Shown piece by piece: positions 15,834 to 25,474 of a DNA stretch of 64,000 bases; within the stretch, counting starts at the first letter, position 1; each line of letters starts with the position of its first letter. The stretch covers positions 22,879-86,878 of the forward strand of contig NZ_JARWAC010000038.1 in NCBI RefSeq assembly GCF_029846175.1, written 5' to 3'. The notes below the pieces were generated by a model. It saw only the letters and a list, made by a program, of their open reading frames with translations. It ran no database searches and was not told the origin of the DNA. Source of the stretch: Sphaerisporangium sp. TRM90804. GTDB taxonomy: Bacteria > Actinomycetota > Actinomycetes > Streptosporangiales > Streptosporangiaceae. Position numbers and translations under genes: made by a program.

Positions 15834-16472
15834 TCAACGGATATTGTTTTTAGAAGTGAAGGCCACGCAGCACTCCCCCGGCCGGGGGTTGAGGCGCGCG
15901 GTGGTGCGGTCGTCGCCGACGGCCGCCAGCAGGCCTTCGCACAGGGCCAGGTTGATCGAGCAGACCAGCACCGGCCGCTCGTCGGCCAGCACGTGGAAGG
16001 GGCAGTTGCGCAGCCGCAGCTCGCCCTCGGCCTCGTAGGGCTCGTAGCCGCGCTCGAACAGCGCCTCGCGCAGGCCGGCGGCCCTGACCCGCCCGCCCAC
16101 GCGCCGGGCGGCCTCCTCGGCCGCCTCGTCGCCGCCCAGCGCGTCGACCGCCTCGGCGAGCACGGCCGCCAGCGTGCGGTAGTCGCGCGGGGGGACGCTC
16201 ACCTGGCGCTCCTGGGGCGAGCGGAGGTACACCTTGGCGGGGCGCCCGCCGCCGGGGCCCGAGCGGCCCGACAGGCGCCGGAACGCCGACGCCAGCAGCC
16301 CGCCCTCGGCGAGCTTGTCGAGATGGAAGGCGGCGAGCGTGCGGCTCACGCCCGCCCCTTCGGCCGCCTCGTCGCGCCCCACCTCGCGGCCCTGGGCCGC
16401 CACGTAGTCGTACAGCGCCCGCCGCACGGGGTCGCGCAGGAGCCCGAGCACCTCGAGGTCGTCGCCGCTCAC
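15834..16472 (-). CDS. HTH regulator with C-terminal Cys cluster (SufR/ArsR-like)
   Basis: 212-residue transcription factor. The N-terminal third is a winged helix (LRDPVRRALYDYVA ... AEGAGVSRTLAAFHLDKLAEGG). The C-terminal part has RNCPFHVLADERPVLVC, LALCEGLL and PGECCVAF. The CPFH ... VC ... CC arrangement resembles SufR-type regulators that bind an Fe-S cluster through spaced cysteines, but the spacing is not the exact SufR pattern, so metal or cluster binding is an inference. The start is ATG at 16472. Codons near the stop are unusually AT-rich for this genome. Confidence 0.8.
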   Translation of the reverse strand: MSGDDLEVLGLLRDPVRRALYDYVAAQGREVGRDEAAEGAGVSRTLAAFHLDKLAEGGLLASAFRRLSGRSGPGGGRPAKVYLRSPQERQVSVPPRDYRTLAAVLAEAVDALGGDEAAEEAARRVGGRVRAAGLREALFERGYEPYEAEGELRLRNCPFHVLADERPVLVCSINLALCEGLLAAVGDDRTTARLNPRPGECCVAFTSKNNIR

Positions 16473-16539
16473 AGCGGCGAGTCTAGGCGCCGCCGCCGGC
16501 GGGACGTCACGCCGGCGGCACGCGGCCCGCGCCGGGAGC

Positions 16540-17487
16540 TCAGTAGGCGCCGAGGAGGTCGACGACGAAGACGAGGGTGTCGGTGCCCTTGATCTTGTCG
16601 CCGGAGCCGGCCTTGCCGTAGCCGAGGGCCGGCGGGATGGACACCAGGACGCGGCTGCCCACCGGGACGCCGACCAGGCTCTGGTCCCAGCCCTTGATGA
16701 CCTTGCCGACGCCGATCGGGAACATCGCGGGCTCGCCGCGGGCCCAGCTGCTGTCGAACTCGGTGCCGCTGCCCCAGATCTTGCCGGTGTAGTGCACCAG
16801 GAGCGTCTGGCCGGACTTGACCACCGGGCCGGTGCCGGTGATCACGGTCTTGGAGACGAGGTCCTTGGGCGCCTTGACGTCGGTCTTGGTGGTCAGCTTG
16901 GGCGCCTGGTCGCCGCCGGGGTTCTCCAGGGTGACGCCCTTGACCGCCGGGTCGGCGGCGGTGCCCTGGGCCGCCTTGACGGTGGGCACGCCCATCACGT
17001 CGACGACGTAGACGCTGGCGATGGAGGTGTCGGCGCCCTGCGACTTGGCCTGCTCGGCCTGGTCGGGGGTGAGGCTGTCCTTGGCGACCACCGCGAGGAA
17101 CCGGCCGCCCGGCTTGCTGTCCTGGAAGGCCTTGTGCACGACGCCGGGCAGCTTGGCGTCGACCTTGATCAACTGCGGCGCGCCGTCGTCGTAGGTGGAG
17201 CCGGAGGCGGCGTTGGTCTTGCCGTCCCAGCTGTAGGCGGTCAGGTTGGCCACCACCGAGTCGCCGTCCTTGACGGCGGCGCCGGTGCCCGCGGAGATCG
17301 TCTGGGAGGACGACGTGACCGGCGGCTTGCCCGACGGGAAGGTGACCTGCGGTTTCTTACCGAACGCCCCGCTGACCTTGACACCGGCGGGCGATGCCCC
17401 GGTGCTGGCGGTCACCTCGCCGCCGCCACCGCCGCAGGCGGTGGCGAAGAGCAACGGCAGGGCGGCGAGAACGGCCAGTCGGCGCAT
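16540..17487 (-). CDS. FKBP-type peptidyl-prolyl isomerase lipoprotein
   Basis: Secreted folding catalyst anchored as a lipoprotein. The signal peptide ends in the lipobox FATAC with Cys18. Two FKBP-like domains follow: a degenerate one (about 70-170) and a canonical C-terminal one (about 215-315) with VHYTGKIWGSGTEFDSSW, KVIKGWDQSLVGVPVGSR and IPPALGYG. The ATG at 17487 is preferred over the upstream in-frame ATG at 17511 because GAGGG lies six bases before it. 315 residues from this start. It faces the same way as pafA, with about 230 bp between them. Confidence 0.9.
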   Translation of the reverse strand: MRRLAVLAALPLLFATACGGGGGEVTASTGASPAGVKVSGAFGKKPQVTFPSGKPPVTSSSQTISAGTGAAVKDGDSVVANLTAYSWDGKTNAASGSTYDDGAPQLIKVDAKLPGVVHKAFQDSKPGGRFLAVVAKDSLTPDQAEQAKSQGADTSIASVYVVDVMGVPTVKAAQGTAADPAVKGVTLENPGGDQAPKLTTKTDVKAPKDLVSKTVITGTGPVVKSGQTLLVHYTGKIWGSGTEFDSSWARGEPAMFPIGVGKVIKGWDQSLVGVPVGSRVLVSIPPALGYGKAGSGDKIKGTDTLVFVVDLLGAY

Positions 17488-17616
17488 GGGTATCCCTCGG
17501 GAAGACATCACGTTCGCGTAACACTACCCGAATGGCGATACCCCTCGAGTCGGCACGCACGCGGTGCTTGCCGAAGCGTGACCTTTCCCTCGAAAGCCTT
17601 GCCCGGACGGCCGCGA

Positions 17617-17668
17617 GCGCCCGCCCGACGTGCCGTTACGCCGGGCGGGGATCACGGCGGGCGGGCGC
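17617..17668 (-). terminator. Inverted repeat downstream of pafA
   Basis: GCGCCCGCCCG (17617-17627) is the exact reverse complement of CGGGCGGGCGC (17658-17668), with 30 bases between the arms. It lies just past the pafA stop when read on the minus strand and upstream of the FKBP gene. There is no T-run, as is common for actinobacterial terminators. Random complementarity in very GC-rich DNA cannot be excluded. Confidence 0.35.
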
Positions 17669-17717
17669 CGCGGGCGCGGGCGCCGTGAAACATTCATGAT
17701 CGCCCGCGGCGGGCCGC

Positions 17718-19076
17718 CTACATGCCGGCGATCAGCTTGTCGACCCTCTCGTCCACGCTGCGGAAGGGGTCCTTGCACAGGACCGTGCGCTGGGCCTGGT
17801 CGTTCAGCTTCAGGTGCACCCAGTCGACGGTGAAGTCGCGCCTCTTCTCCTGCGCCTTGCGGATGAACTCGCCGCGCAGCCGGGCGCGGGTCGTCTGCGG
17901 CGGCACCGACTTGGCCTCGAAGATCTTCAGGTCGGAGGCGACCCGCTCCACCGCGCCGCGCCGCTGCAGCAGGTAGAACAGCCCTCGCTTGCGGTGCACG
18001 TCGTGGTAGGCCAGGTCGAGCTGGGCCACCCGGGGCGAGGACAGCGGCAGGTCGTACTTGTTGCGGTAGCGCTCGATGAGCTGGTACTTGGTGACCCAGT
18101 CGATCTCGCGGGACACCAGGTCGAGGTCGCCGGTCTCCACCGCCCTGAGCGTGCGCTCCCACAGCTCCAGCACGCGGCGCGTGATGTCGTCCCCGCCGCG
18201 GCGGTCGACGAAGTCGCGCGCCTTGGACAGGTACTCCTGCTGGATCTCCAGCGAGGAGGCCTCGCGGCCGTTGGCCAGGCGCACGCGCCTGCGGCCGGTC
18301 ATGTCGTGGGAGACCTCCCGGATGGCTCTTATCGGGTTCTCCAGGCTGAGGTCGCGCATGACCGTGCCGGCCTCGACCATGCGCAGCACGAGGTCGGTGG
18401 CGCCGACCTTGAGCAGCATGGTCGCCTCGCTCATGTTGGAGTCGCCGACGATGACGTGCAGGCGCCGGAAGCGCTCGGCGTCGGCGTGCGGCTCGTCGCG
18501 GGTGTTGATGATGGGGCGGGACCGGGTGGTGGCGCTGGAGACGCCCTCCCAGATGTGCTCGGCGCGCTGCGACACGCAGTAGACGGCCCCGCGGGGCGTC
18601 TGCAGCACCTTGCCCGCCCCGCAGATGATCTGGCGGGTCACCAGGAAGGGGATCAGGACGTCGGCCAGGCGGCCGAACTCCCCGTGCCTGCCGACCAGAT
18701 AGTTCTCGTGACAGCCGTAGGAGTTGCCGGCCGAGTCGGTGTTGTTCTTGAAAAGGTAGATGTCCCCTGCGATGCCCTCCTCGCGAAGGCGCTTCTCGGC
18801 GTCGACGAGAAGCCCTTCCAGGATGCGCTCGCCCGCCTTGTCGTGGGTGACCAGCTCCACGACGTTGTCACACTCGGGGGTGGCGTACTCGGGGTGGCTG
18901 CCGACGTCGAGATAGAGCCGGGCGCCGTTGCGGAGGAACACGTTGCTCGATCGGCCCCAGGACACGACTCTGCGGAACAGATAGCGCGCGACCTCGTCTG
19001 GCGACAGCCTTCGCTGCCCCCGGAACGTGCAGGTGACGCCGTACTCGTTCTCCAAGCCGAAGATGCGACGATCCAT
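17718..19076 (-). CDS. pafA: Pup-protein ligase PafA
   Basis: Glutamine-synthetase-fold ligase that phosphorylates the C-terminal Glu of Pup and joins it to target lysines. Starting at the ATG at 19076 the protein has 452 residues, the same length I recall for the mycobacterial enzyme; the GTG one codon upstream is less likely. Catalytic landmarks: Glu9 in GLENEYG and Asp57 in [11 protein letters not shown], with [18 protein letters not shown] and [12 protein letters not shown] as further active-site strands. The C-terminal domain ends [14 protein letters not shown]. It lies downstream of prcB-prcA with a 205-bp gap. Confidence 0.97.
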   Translation of the reverse strand: MDRRIFGLENEYGVTCTFRGQRRLSPDEVARYLFRRVVSWGRSSNVFLRNGARLYLDVGSHPEYATPECDNVVELVTHDKAGERILEGLLVDAEKRLREEGIAGDIYLFKNNTDSAGNSYGCHENYLVGRHGEFGRLADVLIPFLVTRQIICGAGKVLQTPRGAVYCVSQRAEHIWEGVSSATTRSRPIINTRDEPHADAERFRRLHVIVGDSNMSEATMLLKVGATDLVLRMVEAGTVMRDLSLENPIRAIREVSHDMTGRRRVRLANGREASSLEIQQEYLSKARDFVDRRGGDDITRRVLELWERTLRAVETGDLDLVSREIDWVTKYQLIERYRNKYDLPLSSPRVAQLDLAYHDVHRKRGLFYLLQRRGAVERVASDLKIFEAKSVPPQTTRARLRGEFIRKAQEKRRDFTVDWVHLKLNDQAQRTVLCKDPFRSVDERVDKLIAGM

Positions 19077-19284
19077 CACATCACACTATGCTCCCGAAGC
19101 CCCGGACGGGAGGGATCTTCCCGGCCTTTCGGGGTTGCCCGCCGGGGCTTGACGCCGCCCCGCGCCGGCGGGCGCCGAAGCGCCGACAGGGCCCGCCTCC
19201 CGGACCGCCGGAGCGGTCGCGGGCGCGGGCCCGGAGATCTTCCCAAGCTTGACGGCGCCGGCCTCGCGCGTGCACCGCGCCCGG

Positions 19285-20130
19285 TCAGCCGCCGGAGCCG
19301 GTGTCGATGTCGCCGTCGGGCGCGGTGGCCGCGCCGTCGTCCGCCGAGGCCTGCAGCGGGCCGCCGCCGCCGGGCGTGGGGCCGGTGTCGGGCTGCGCGC
19401 CCTCGGCGCCCTCACCGGCCGGCGGCGTGGGCTCGGGCCCGGAGGAGGCGGCCAGCAGCCGCTCCAGGCGGGGGCCGACCAGCCGCTGGAACTTGCGGTG
19501 CTCGCGGGTGCGGTCGAGCACCGCGACCTCGAGCTGCGACACCGGCGTACGCTCGCCGCCGGGCTCGGTGAGCGCCGCCAGGGCGGCGTCCAGGGCCTCC
19601 GCCAGCGTCATGCCCGGACGGTAACGATCTTTCAGGCGGCCGCTGACGGTCTCGGCCACGCCGCCCATGACGACGTAGCCGTGCTCGTCGGTGACCGAGC
19701 CGTCGAAGGTCAGGCGGTAGATCTGGTCGTCCTCGGGGGCGTCGCCGACCTCGGTGACCACGAGCTCGACCTCGTACGGCTTGCGCGACTCTGTGAACAC
19801 CATGCCGAGCGACTGGGCGTAGAGGTTGGCCAGGCCGCGGGCGGTGACGTCGCTGCGGTCGTAGGTGTAGCCGTTGACGTCGGCGTAGCGGATGCCGCCG
19901 AGCCGCAGCGCCTCGAACTCGTTGTACTTGCCGACGGCCGCGAACCCGATGCGGTCGTAGATCTCACTGATCTTGTGCAGGGCCCGCGAAGCGTTGGGGG
20001 CGACGAACAATATGCCGTTCTCGTACTGCAGCACCACGACGCTGCGGCCGCGCGCGATGCCCTTCCGCGCGAAATCGGCCTTGTCCCGCATCTCCTGTTC
20101 GGGGGACACATATCCAAAGGGCATGGACAC
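19285..20130 (-). CDS. prcA: 20S proteasome alpha subunit PrcA
   Basis: Forms the outer, gating rings of the 20S core. 281 residues with the alpha-type N-terminal helix (YVSPEQEMRDKADFARKGIARG), GILFVAPNASRALHKISEIYDRIGF and no catalytic Thr. The last 60 residues are a Gly/Pro/Asp-rich tail, longer than the usual end. GTG at 20130 is preferred because AGAGG lies about ten bases upstream; ATG at 20124 is the alternative. It follows prcB after 33 bp, so the two are surely cotranscribed. Arc docks on the alpha ring. Confidence 0.96.
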   Translation of the reverse strand: MSMPFGYVSPEQEMRDKADFARKGIARGRSVVVLQYENGILFVAPNASRALHKISEIYDRIGFAAVGKYNEFEALRLGGIRYADVNGYTYDRSDVTARGLANLYAQSLGMVFTESRKPYEVELVVTEVGDAPEDDQIYRLTFDGSVTDEHGYVVMGGVAETVSGRLKDRYRPGMTLAEALDAALAALTEPGGERTPVSQLEVAVLDRTREHRKFQRLVGPRLERLLAASSGPEPTPPAGEGAEGAQPDTGPTPGGGGPLQASADDGAATAPDGDIDTGSGG

Positions 20131-20163
20131 CGGTGGTGATCCTCTCGTGGCCGTTGATGGTGA

Positions 20164-21000
20164 CTAGCGCAGCGGGGCGGTGGGCCCGTCGGGGTCGGCC
20201 ATGCGGACGTCGAGCACCCGCCGCACGTGACCCTCGACCTCCTCCTCGGGCAGCCGGCGGAACCCCTCGTCGGTGATCACGGCGACCGACGGCCAGATGC
20301 GGCGGCTGACATCGGGACCACCGGTCGCCGAGTCGTCGTCCGCCGCGTCGTAGAGCGCGTTGACGCAGGCCAGCACGGTCTCCTCGGCGGAGGCGCCCTC
20401 GCGGTAGAGCTTCTTCATCGAGCCGCGGGCGAACAGCGAGCCCGAGCCGATCGACGCGAAGTTGGTCTGCTCGTACGGGCCGCCGCCGACGTCGTAGGAG
20501 AAGATGCGGCCGCCCCCGCGGTCGGTGTCGTAGGCCACGAACAGCGGCACCACGACCATTCCCTGCATCGCCAGGGGGAGATTGCCCCGGATCATGGTGG
20601 ACAGCCGGTTCGCCTTGCCCTGGACCGAGAGCGTGCGGCCTTCACGCTTCTCGTAGTGCTCGAGCTCCACGCAGTAGAGACGGGCCAGCTCGATGCCGGT
20701 GCTCGCCGAGCCGGCGATGCCCATGCAGGAGTACTCGTCGGTGCGGAAGACCTTCTCCATGTCCTTCTGGGAGATGTAGTTCCCCGCCGTCGCCCGCCGG
20801 TCGGCCGCCATGACCACTCCGTCGGCGAACACGGCCGCGATGATGGTCGTCGCGTGCGGGATCTGATCACCCACCGGAGCCGCCAAGGTCTCGAACCTCC
20901 GCGGGAGCAACCCGGGAGCGTGGGTCCCGACGAACTCGGTGAACGACGTCGATCCCGTGTCCAGGAACAGGTTGTTCATCCAGTCCCGCTGTGCTGCCAC
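20164..21000 (-). CDS. prcB: 20S proteasome beta subunit PrcB
   Basis: Catalytic inner-ring subunit made as a proprotein. The GTG at 21000 is chosen because GGGAGGGA ends five bases before it; the frame opens further up only through a TTG. From this start the propeptide is 50 residues and processing before Thr51 ([10 protein letters not shown]) would free the catalytic threonine. Further active-site pieces are MAADRRAT and the [14 protein letters not shown] loop that is conserved in actinobacterial PrcB. 278 residues in total. A TAGGGT box on the minus strand at 21038-21043 could be the -10 of its promoter, but the -35 is poor. Confidence 0.96.
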   Translation of the reverse strand: MAAQRDWMNNLFLDTGSTSFTEFVGTHAPGLLPRRFETLAAPVGDQIPHATTIIAAVFADGVVMAADRRATAGNYISQKDMEKVFRTDEYSCMGIAGSASTGIELARLYCVELEHYEKREGRTLSVQGKANRLSTMIRGNLPLAMQGMVVVPLFVAYDTDRGGGRIFSYDVGGGPYEQTNFASIGSGSLFARGSMKKLYREGASAEETVLACVNALYDAADDDSATGGPDVSRRIWPSVAVITDEGFRRLPEEEVEGHVRRVLDVRMADPDGPTAPLR

Positions 21001-21218
21001 GCGACTCCCTCCCAAGCGCCTCAAGACTTCTAGGCCGACCCTACTCGTGGTGCTGTCGTGGTTGCACTTCCCACGATCAGCTCAGCGCGAACCACTTTCG
21101 CCCATCCCTGCTCATCTTCCACAAAATCAATCTTTACCCGAGAGATCGGGCGTGCGATTGTCGAGTTGTCGTGACATGAACACAGGTGCGCCTCCATCAT
21201 CCCCCCGGGAGGTCTTCC

Positions 21219-22592
21219 GTGAGACCCGCGCGAGCGCTCGCCGTCCTGATCACCGCGATTCTGCCCCTGGCCGCGTGCGGCTCGGGAGGCCCCTCCGAAG
21301 CGGGCGGCGTCACCCTGACGATCACCGCCAACGCCATCTCCGGCGGCAAGAACGCCGCGACGGCCGACTGGACCGAGGACTGGCTCATCCCGAAGTTCGA
21401 GCAGGCGCAGAAGGCCAAGGGCAGGGACGTCCGCGTGCTGTTCCAGCCCAACGGCGTGGACGACGAGCAGTACAAGACCAAGATCGCCCTGGACCTGCGG
21501 TCGGGCGCCGGCGCCGACGTGATCGACCTGGACGGCATCTGGGTCGGGGAGTTCGCACAGGCGGGCTACGTCAAGCCGCTCGCCGAGACGGCCGGGCCCG
21601 AGGTCGAGCGATGGGAGGGGTGGAGCCGCATCCCCCAGGCGGTCCAGGGTCTCGGCATCTTCGACGGGCGCAAGTACGGCCTGCCGCAGGGCACCGACGG
21701 CCGCGTGCTGTTCTACAACAAGACCCTGTTCGCCAAGGCGGGCCTGCCCGCCGACTGGCAGCCCAAGAGCTGGCAGGAGATCATCCAGGCGGGCCAGGCC
21801 CTCAAGAAGGCCGGGGTGCCGACCCCGCTGCAGATCAACGCGGGCACGGCCATGGGCGAGGCGACCTCCATGCAGGGCGTGCTGCCGCTGCTGGCGGGCA
21901 CCGGCTCGGAGATCCTCTCCGGCGGCAAGTGGGCCGGCGACACCCAGGCGGTCAAGGACGTGCTCGACTTCTACCGGCAGGTGTACACCGGCGGCCTGGG
22001 CGACCCCCGGCTGCAGCAGGAGGCCCAGGGCCGCGACAAGTCCTTCCAGCGGTTCGCCGAGGGCGAGATCGGCGTTCTGCTCGAGGGCGACTACTTCTGG
22101 CGCGCCGTCGTCGAGCCCAAGGCCGGCGTGGCGCCCATGCCCGACCGCGACGAGGTGGTCGGCTACGCGCTGATCCCCGCCAAGGAGCCCGGGTCGGGGG
22201 TGCGCGGCCAGGACTTCGTCAGCATGTCCGGCGGCGCCGTCCGCGCCCTGAACCCCAACGCCGAGAACCCCGGGCTCGCCTGGGAGCTGCTGTCGTTCAT
22301 GCACTCGGCCGAGGCCACCAAGGAGAGCCTGGCCGGCGAGGCGCGGATCACCTCGCGCACCGACGTGAACGACGAGGTGCTGAGCGGCGACCCGCTGCTG
22401 GGCTTCATCTCCGAGAAGGTGCTGCCGATCACGGCCTACCGGCCCGGCCTGGCCGTCTACCCCCAGGTCTCGACGGCCCTGCAGGAGGCCACCGCCGCGG
22501 TCGTGTCCGGGCAGGGGGTCGAGGAGGCCGCCGCCGCCTACCGGGGCAAGCTGGAACGCATCGTCGGCGGCGCGGCGAACGTGGCCGGATGA
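21219..22592 (+). CDS. Sugar ABC transporter substrate-binding lipoprotein
   Basis: 457-residue family 1 extracellular binding protein. The signal peptide ends in LPLAAC with Cys20 as lipid anchor. The body has the usual bilobal sugar-binder pieces (ADVIDLDGIWVGEFAQAGYVKPL, YGLPQGTDGRVLFYNKTLF). The GTG at 21219 is chosen because GGGAGG lies six bases upstream; the open frame begins earlier at 21186. First gene of a run of six ending with a GH38 alpha-mannosidase, which makes a mannose-containing glycan the likely cargo. Confidence 0.9.
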   Translation: MRPARALAVLITAILPLAACGSGGPSEAGGVTLTITANAISGGKNAATADWTEDWLIPKFEQAQKAKGRDVRVLFQPNGVDDEQYKTKIALDLRSGAGADVIDLDGIWVGEFAQAGYVKPLAETAGPEVERWEGWSRIPQAVQGLGIFDGRKYGLPQGTDGRVLFYNKTLFAKAGLPADWQPKSWQEIIQAGQALKKAGVPTPLQINAGTAMGEATSMQGVLPLLAGTGSEILSGGKWAGDTQAVKDVLDFYRQVYTGGLGDPRLQQEAQGRDKSFQRFAEGEIGVLLEGDYFWRAVVEPKAGVAPMPDRDEVVGYALIPAKEPGSGVRGQDFVSMSGGAVRALNPNAENPGLAWELLSFMHSAEATKESLAGEARITSRTDVNDEVLSGDPLLGFISEKVLPITAYRPGLAVYPQVSTALQEATAAVVSGQGVEEAAAAYRGKLERIVGGAANVAG

Positions 22593-22641
22593 CCGGCCCG
22601 GCGCGGGGCCCGGCGGCCCGCCCGCCGGCGGAGCGGCGCCG

Positions 22642-23526
22642 GTGAGCACCGACGCGGCCGGGCTGGGCAGGCGCAGGGCGGTCGGGTTCGTGCTGCCCGC
22701 CCTGGTGCTGATCGGGGTGTTCCTGGTCTTCCCCGCGCTGTGGACGGTCTACCTGGGGCTGACCGACTTCCGGCTCACCGGCCTGGCGGCGGCCGACCCG
22801 AAGATGGTGGGAGCGGACAACTACACCGCGGCGCTGGCCGACGAGCGGTTCCACAGCTCCTTCTGGCTGACCGCGCAGTTCGTGGCCGGCTCGGCGATCG
22901 CCGGCCAGGCGGGCCTGGGCTTCGCCGTCGCCTGGGCGCTGCGCGACCGGCCCGGCCCGGTCAAGCGGGCCGTCGAGGGCGTGGTGCTGCTGGCCTGGAT
23001 CCTGCCCTCCTCGGTCGTGGCGTTCCTGTGGCTCGCCCTGCTCGACCGCGACCAGGGGACGCTGAACGCCCTGCTGCACACCCCGGGGTTCGCCTGGCTG
23101 CTGGACCACCCCATGCCGTCGATCATCGCGTTCAACATCTGGCGGGGCACCGCGTTCTCGATGATGCTCTACGGCGCGGCGCTGGCGAGCGTGCCGCCGT
23201 CCCACCTGGAGACGGCCAGGCTGGCCGGGGCGTCCACCTTCCAGCAGCTGCGCGACGTGGTGTTCCCCCACATCAGAGGGCACATCCTGACGAACCTGCT
23301 GCTGATCAGCCTGTGGACGTTCAACGACTTCACGACGTACCAGATCACGGCGGGCGGCCCGGAGGGGCGCTCGGAGATCCTGCCGGTCTACATCTACAAC
23401 GTGGCCCTCAGCGGCGGGCAGCTCGGCTTCGGGGCCGCGGTGTCGTTCCTGGTGCTGCTGGTCAACCTGGTCCTGGCGCTGGTCTACCTGCGCCTGCTGC
23501 GCGAGCGGAAGGGGGCCGTCGCGTGA
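22642..23526 (+). CDS. Sugar ABC transporter permease (MalF-like)
   Basis: 294-residue inner-membrane permease with six predicted helices. The coupling-helix motif for the ATPase is LETARLAGASTFQQLRDVVFP, the EAA-loop pattern of MalF-type subunits. The start is GTG at 22642, 49 bp after the binding-protein stop. Its stop overlaps the next permease start by four bases (GTGA). Together with the next gene it forms a heterodimeric CUT1-type channel. Confidence 0.92.
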   Translation: MSTDAAGLGRRRAVGFVLPALVLIGVFLVFPALWTVYLGLTDFRLTGLAAADPKMVGADNYTAALADERFHSSFWLTAQFVAGSAIAGQAGLGFAVAWALRDRPGPVKRAVEGVVLLAWILPSSVVAFLWLALLDRDQGTLNALLHTPGFAWLLDHPMPSIIAFNIWRGTAFSMMLYGAALASVPPSHLETARLAGASTFQQLRDVVFPHIRGHILTNLLLISLWTFNDFTTYQITAGGPEGRSEILPVYIYNVALSGGQLGFGAAVSFLVLLVNLVLALVYLRLLRERKGAVA

Positions 23527-24389
23527 CCGCCCGCGACCTGCCGGCCCGCGCCGGCCGCCCGGGGGACGGCCGGGTGCGGCACTCGGTGGCGGCGATCGGG
23601 CGGGCGACGTTCCTCGCCGCCGTGACCGGCTTCTTCGCGCTGCCGATGCTGTGGCTGGCCTCCGCCCCGTTCGACGCCCACCCGACGATCACGACCTCGG
23701 TGCCGGAGCTCACGCTGGCCAACTTCCGCGCGCTGCTCGCCAACCCCTACCTGCTCAGCTCGCTCGGCAACTCGGTGCTGCAGGCGGCGGCCGGCGCCGT
23801 CCTGGTGGTGACGCTGGCGGCGACGGCGGCCTACGCCCTGTCGCGCGTCAGGATCCCCGGCAGGGACGCGCTGCTGTACCTGCTGCTCCTGCTGTCCTCG
23901 GTGGTCACCGGCACCGCGGCGATGGTGCCCATCTTCGAGCTGGCCACCCGGCTGAACCTGATCGACACCCACCTCGGGGTGGTCCTCACGCTGTCGGGCG
24001 GGCTGCTGCCCGCCGCGATCTTCATACTCAAGGACTTCATGGACGGCACGCCCACCTCCTACGAGGAGTCGGCGCGGGTGTTCGGCGCCCGCCCGCTGCA
24101 GATCCTGTGGCACATCGTCGTGCCGGTGATCCGGCCGGGCCTGGCCACCATCGCGGTCTGGACGGTCGCCAGCGTGTGGGGCAGCTTCCTCACCCCGTTC
24201 ATCCTGCTGCGGGACCCCGCCAAGGCCCCCGGCGCCGTCATCCTCTACACGCTCTACACCGAGGGCGGCGCGCCCCGCCTGGACCTCATCTCCGCCTTCT
24301 CCCTGCTGTACTCGCTCCCGGTGGTCCTGATGTACCTCTTCGTGAGCCGCAAGTACGGCTTCCGCTTCCACGGAGGGATCAAACGGTGA
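23523..24389 (+). CDS. Sugar ABC transporter permease (MalG-like)
   Basis: 288-residue second permease. The EAA loop reads SYEESARVFGARPLQILWHIVVPVI within the C-terminal half. The N-terminal helix begins after a 20-residue Arg-rich stretch, and the C terminus KYGFRFHGGIKR is typical for MalG-like subunits. The GTG start at 23523 overlaps the stop of the first permease, and its own stop overlaps the ATPase start, so the three genes are translationally coupled. Confidence 0.92.
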   Translation: MTARDLPARAGRPGDGRVRHSVAAIGRATFLAAVTGFFALPMLWLASAPFDAHPTITTSVPELTLANFRALLANPYLLSSLGNSVLQAAAGAVLVVTLAATAAYALSRVRIPGRDALLYLLLLLSSVVTGTAAMVPIFELATRLNLIDTHLGVVLTLSGGLLPAAIFILKDFMDGTPTSYEESARVFGARPLQILWHIVVPVIRPGLATIAVWTVASVWGSFLTPFILLRDPAKAPGAVILYTLYTEGGAPRLDLISAFSLLYSLPVVLMYLFVSRKYGFRFHGGIKR

Positions 24390-25474
24390 TCTCCCTGCAC
24401 GGCCTGACCAAGGTGTTCCCCGGCGGGGTCCGGGCGCTCGACTCCCTCGACCTGGAGATCGCCGACGGCGAGTTCTTCGCCCTGCTCGGGCCGTCCGGGT
24501 GCGGGAAGACGACCCTGCTGCGCACGATCGCCGGCCTGGAGACCCCCACGTCCGGCACGGTGACGATCGGGGCGGCCGACGTGACGTCCCTGCCTCCCGG
24601 CAGGCGGGACGTCGCCATGGTCTTCCAGGACTACGCGCTGTTCCCGCACATGGACGTCACCGCCAACATCTCCTACCCGCTGCGGATCAAGAAGGTGCCG
24701 CGCGCCGAGCGGGAGGCCAGGGCGGCCGAGGTCGCGGCGCGGCTCGGCCTGGCCGAGCTGCTGGAGCGCCGGCCGGGGCAGCTGTCCGGCGGCCAGCAGC
24801 AGCGGGTCGCGCTGGCGCGGGCCATCGCCTGCCACCCGGCCGCCTTCCTGTTCGACGAGCCGCTGTCCAACCTGGACGCCCGGATGCGCCTGGAGGCCAG
24901 GACGTTCCTCAAGCGGCTGCAGCGGGAGCTCGCGGTGACCACGGTGTTCGTCACCCACGACCAGGGCGAGGCGCTCGCCATGGCCGACCGCGTCGCCGTC
25001 ATGTCGGCGGGCCGGATCGTCCAGGTCGGCACCCCGGCGGAGGTCTTCCGGCGGCCGTCCACCACGTTCGTCGCCTCCTTCATCGGCTCGACGCCGATGA
25101 ACCTGCTGCCGGGCGTGGTGCGGGACGGCGCGCTCCGGGTGGCCGGCGGCGCGCTGCCGCTGCCCGCCGGCCTGGCCGACGGTGAGGAGGTGGTGTACGG
25201 GCTGCGGCCGGAGTACACCGACCTGTCACCCTCGCCGCGGCCGGACGCCTTCGCCGGGCAGGTCTCGGTCGTGGAGAACCTGGGCACCTCCTCACTCGTG
25301 ACGCTGGAGGTGACGTCGCCGGACGGCGACCATCTGGTCCAGGCCGTCGTCCCGGAGGACGACGGCCCCGGCCGCGACGCCCCGGCCTGGCCGGTGGCCG
25401 GTGGCGCCGCGTGGGCGGTCCCCCGCCATCCCCGCGCGCTGGTGTACCGCGACGGCGCGCTGGTGACCGCGTGA
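24386..25474 (+). CDS. Sugar ABC transporter ATP-binding protein
   Basis: 362-residue ATPase. Walker A GPSGCGKTT (35-43), Q-loop MVFQDYALFPHM, signature LSGGQQQR, Walker B FLFDEPLSNLD, and switch HDQGEALAMADR. A TOBE-like C-terminal domain (about 240-360) follows, as in MalK/UgpC and iron/polyamine importers. Having its own ATPase in the operon is notable, because many actinobacterial sugar importers share a distant MsiK. The start is GTG at 24386 inside the overlap with the permease stop. Confidence 0.93.
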   Translation: MISLHGLTKVFPGGVRALDSLDLEIADGEFFALLGPSGCGKTTLLRTIAGLETPTSGTVTIGAADVTSLPPGRRDVAMVFQDYALFPHMDVTANISYPLRIKKVPRAEREARAAEVAARLGLAELLERRPGQLSGGQQQRVALARAIACHPAAFLFDEPLSNLDARMRLEARTFLKRLQRELAVTTVFVTHDQGEALAMADRVAVMSAGRIVQVGTPAEVFRRPSTTFVASFIGSTPMNLLPGVVRDGALRVAGGALPLPAGLADGEEVVYGLRPEYTDLSPSPRPDAFAGQVSVVENLGTSSLVTLEVTSPDGDHLVQAVVPEDDGPGRDAPAWPVAGGAAWAVPRHPRALVYRDGALVTA

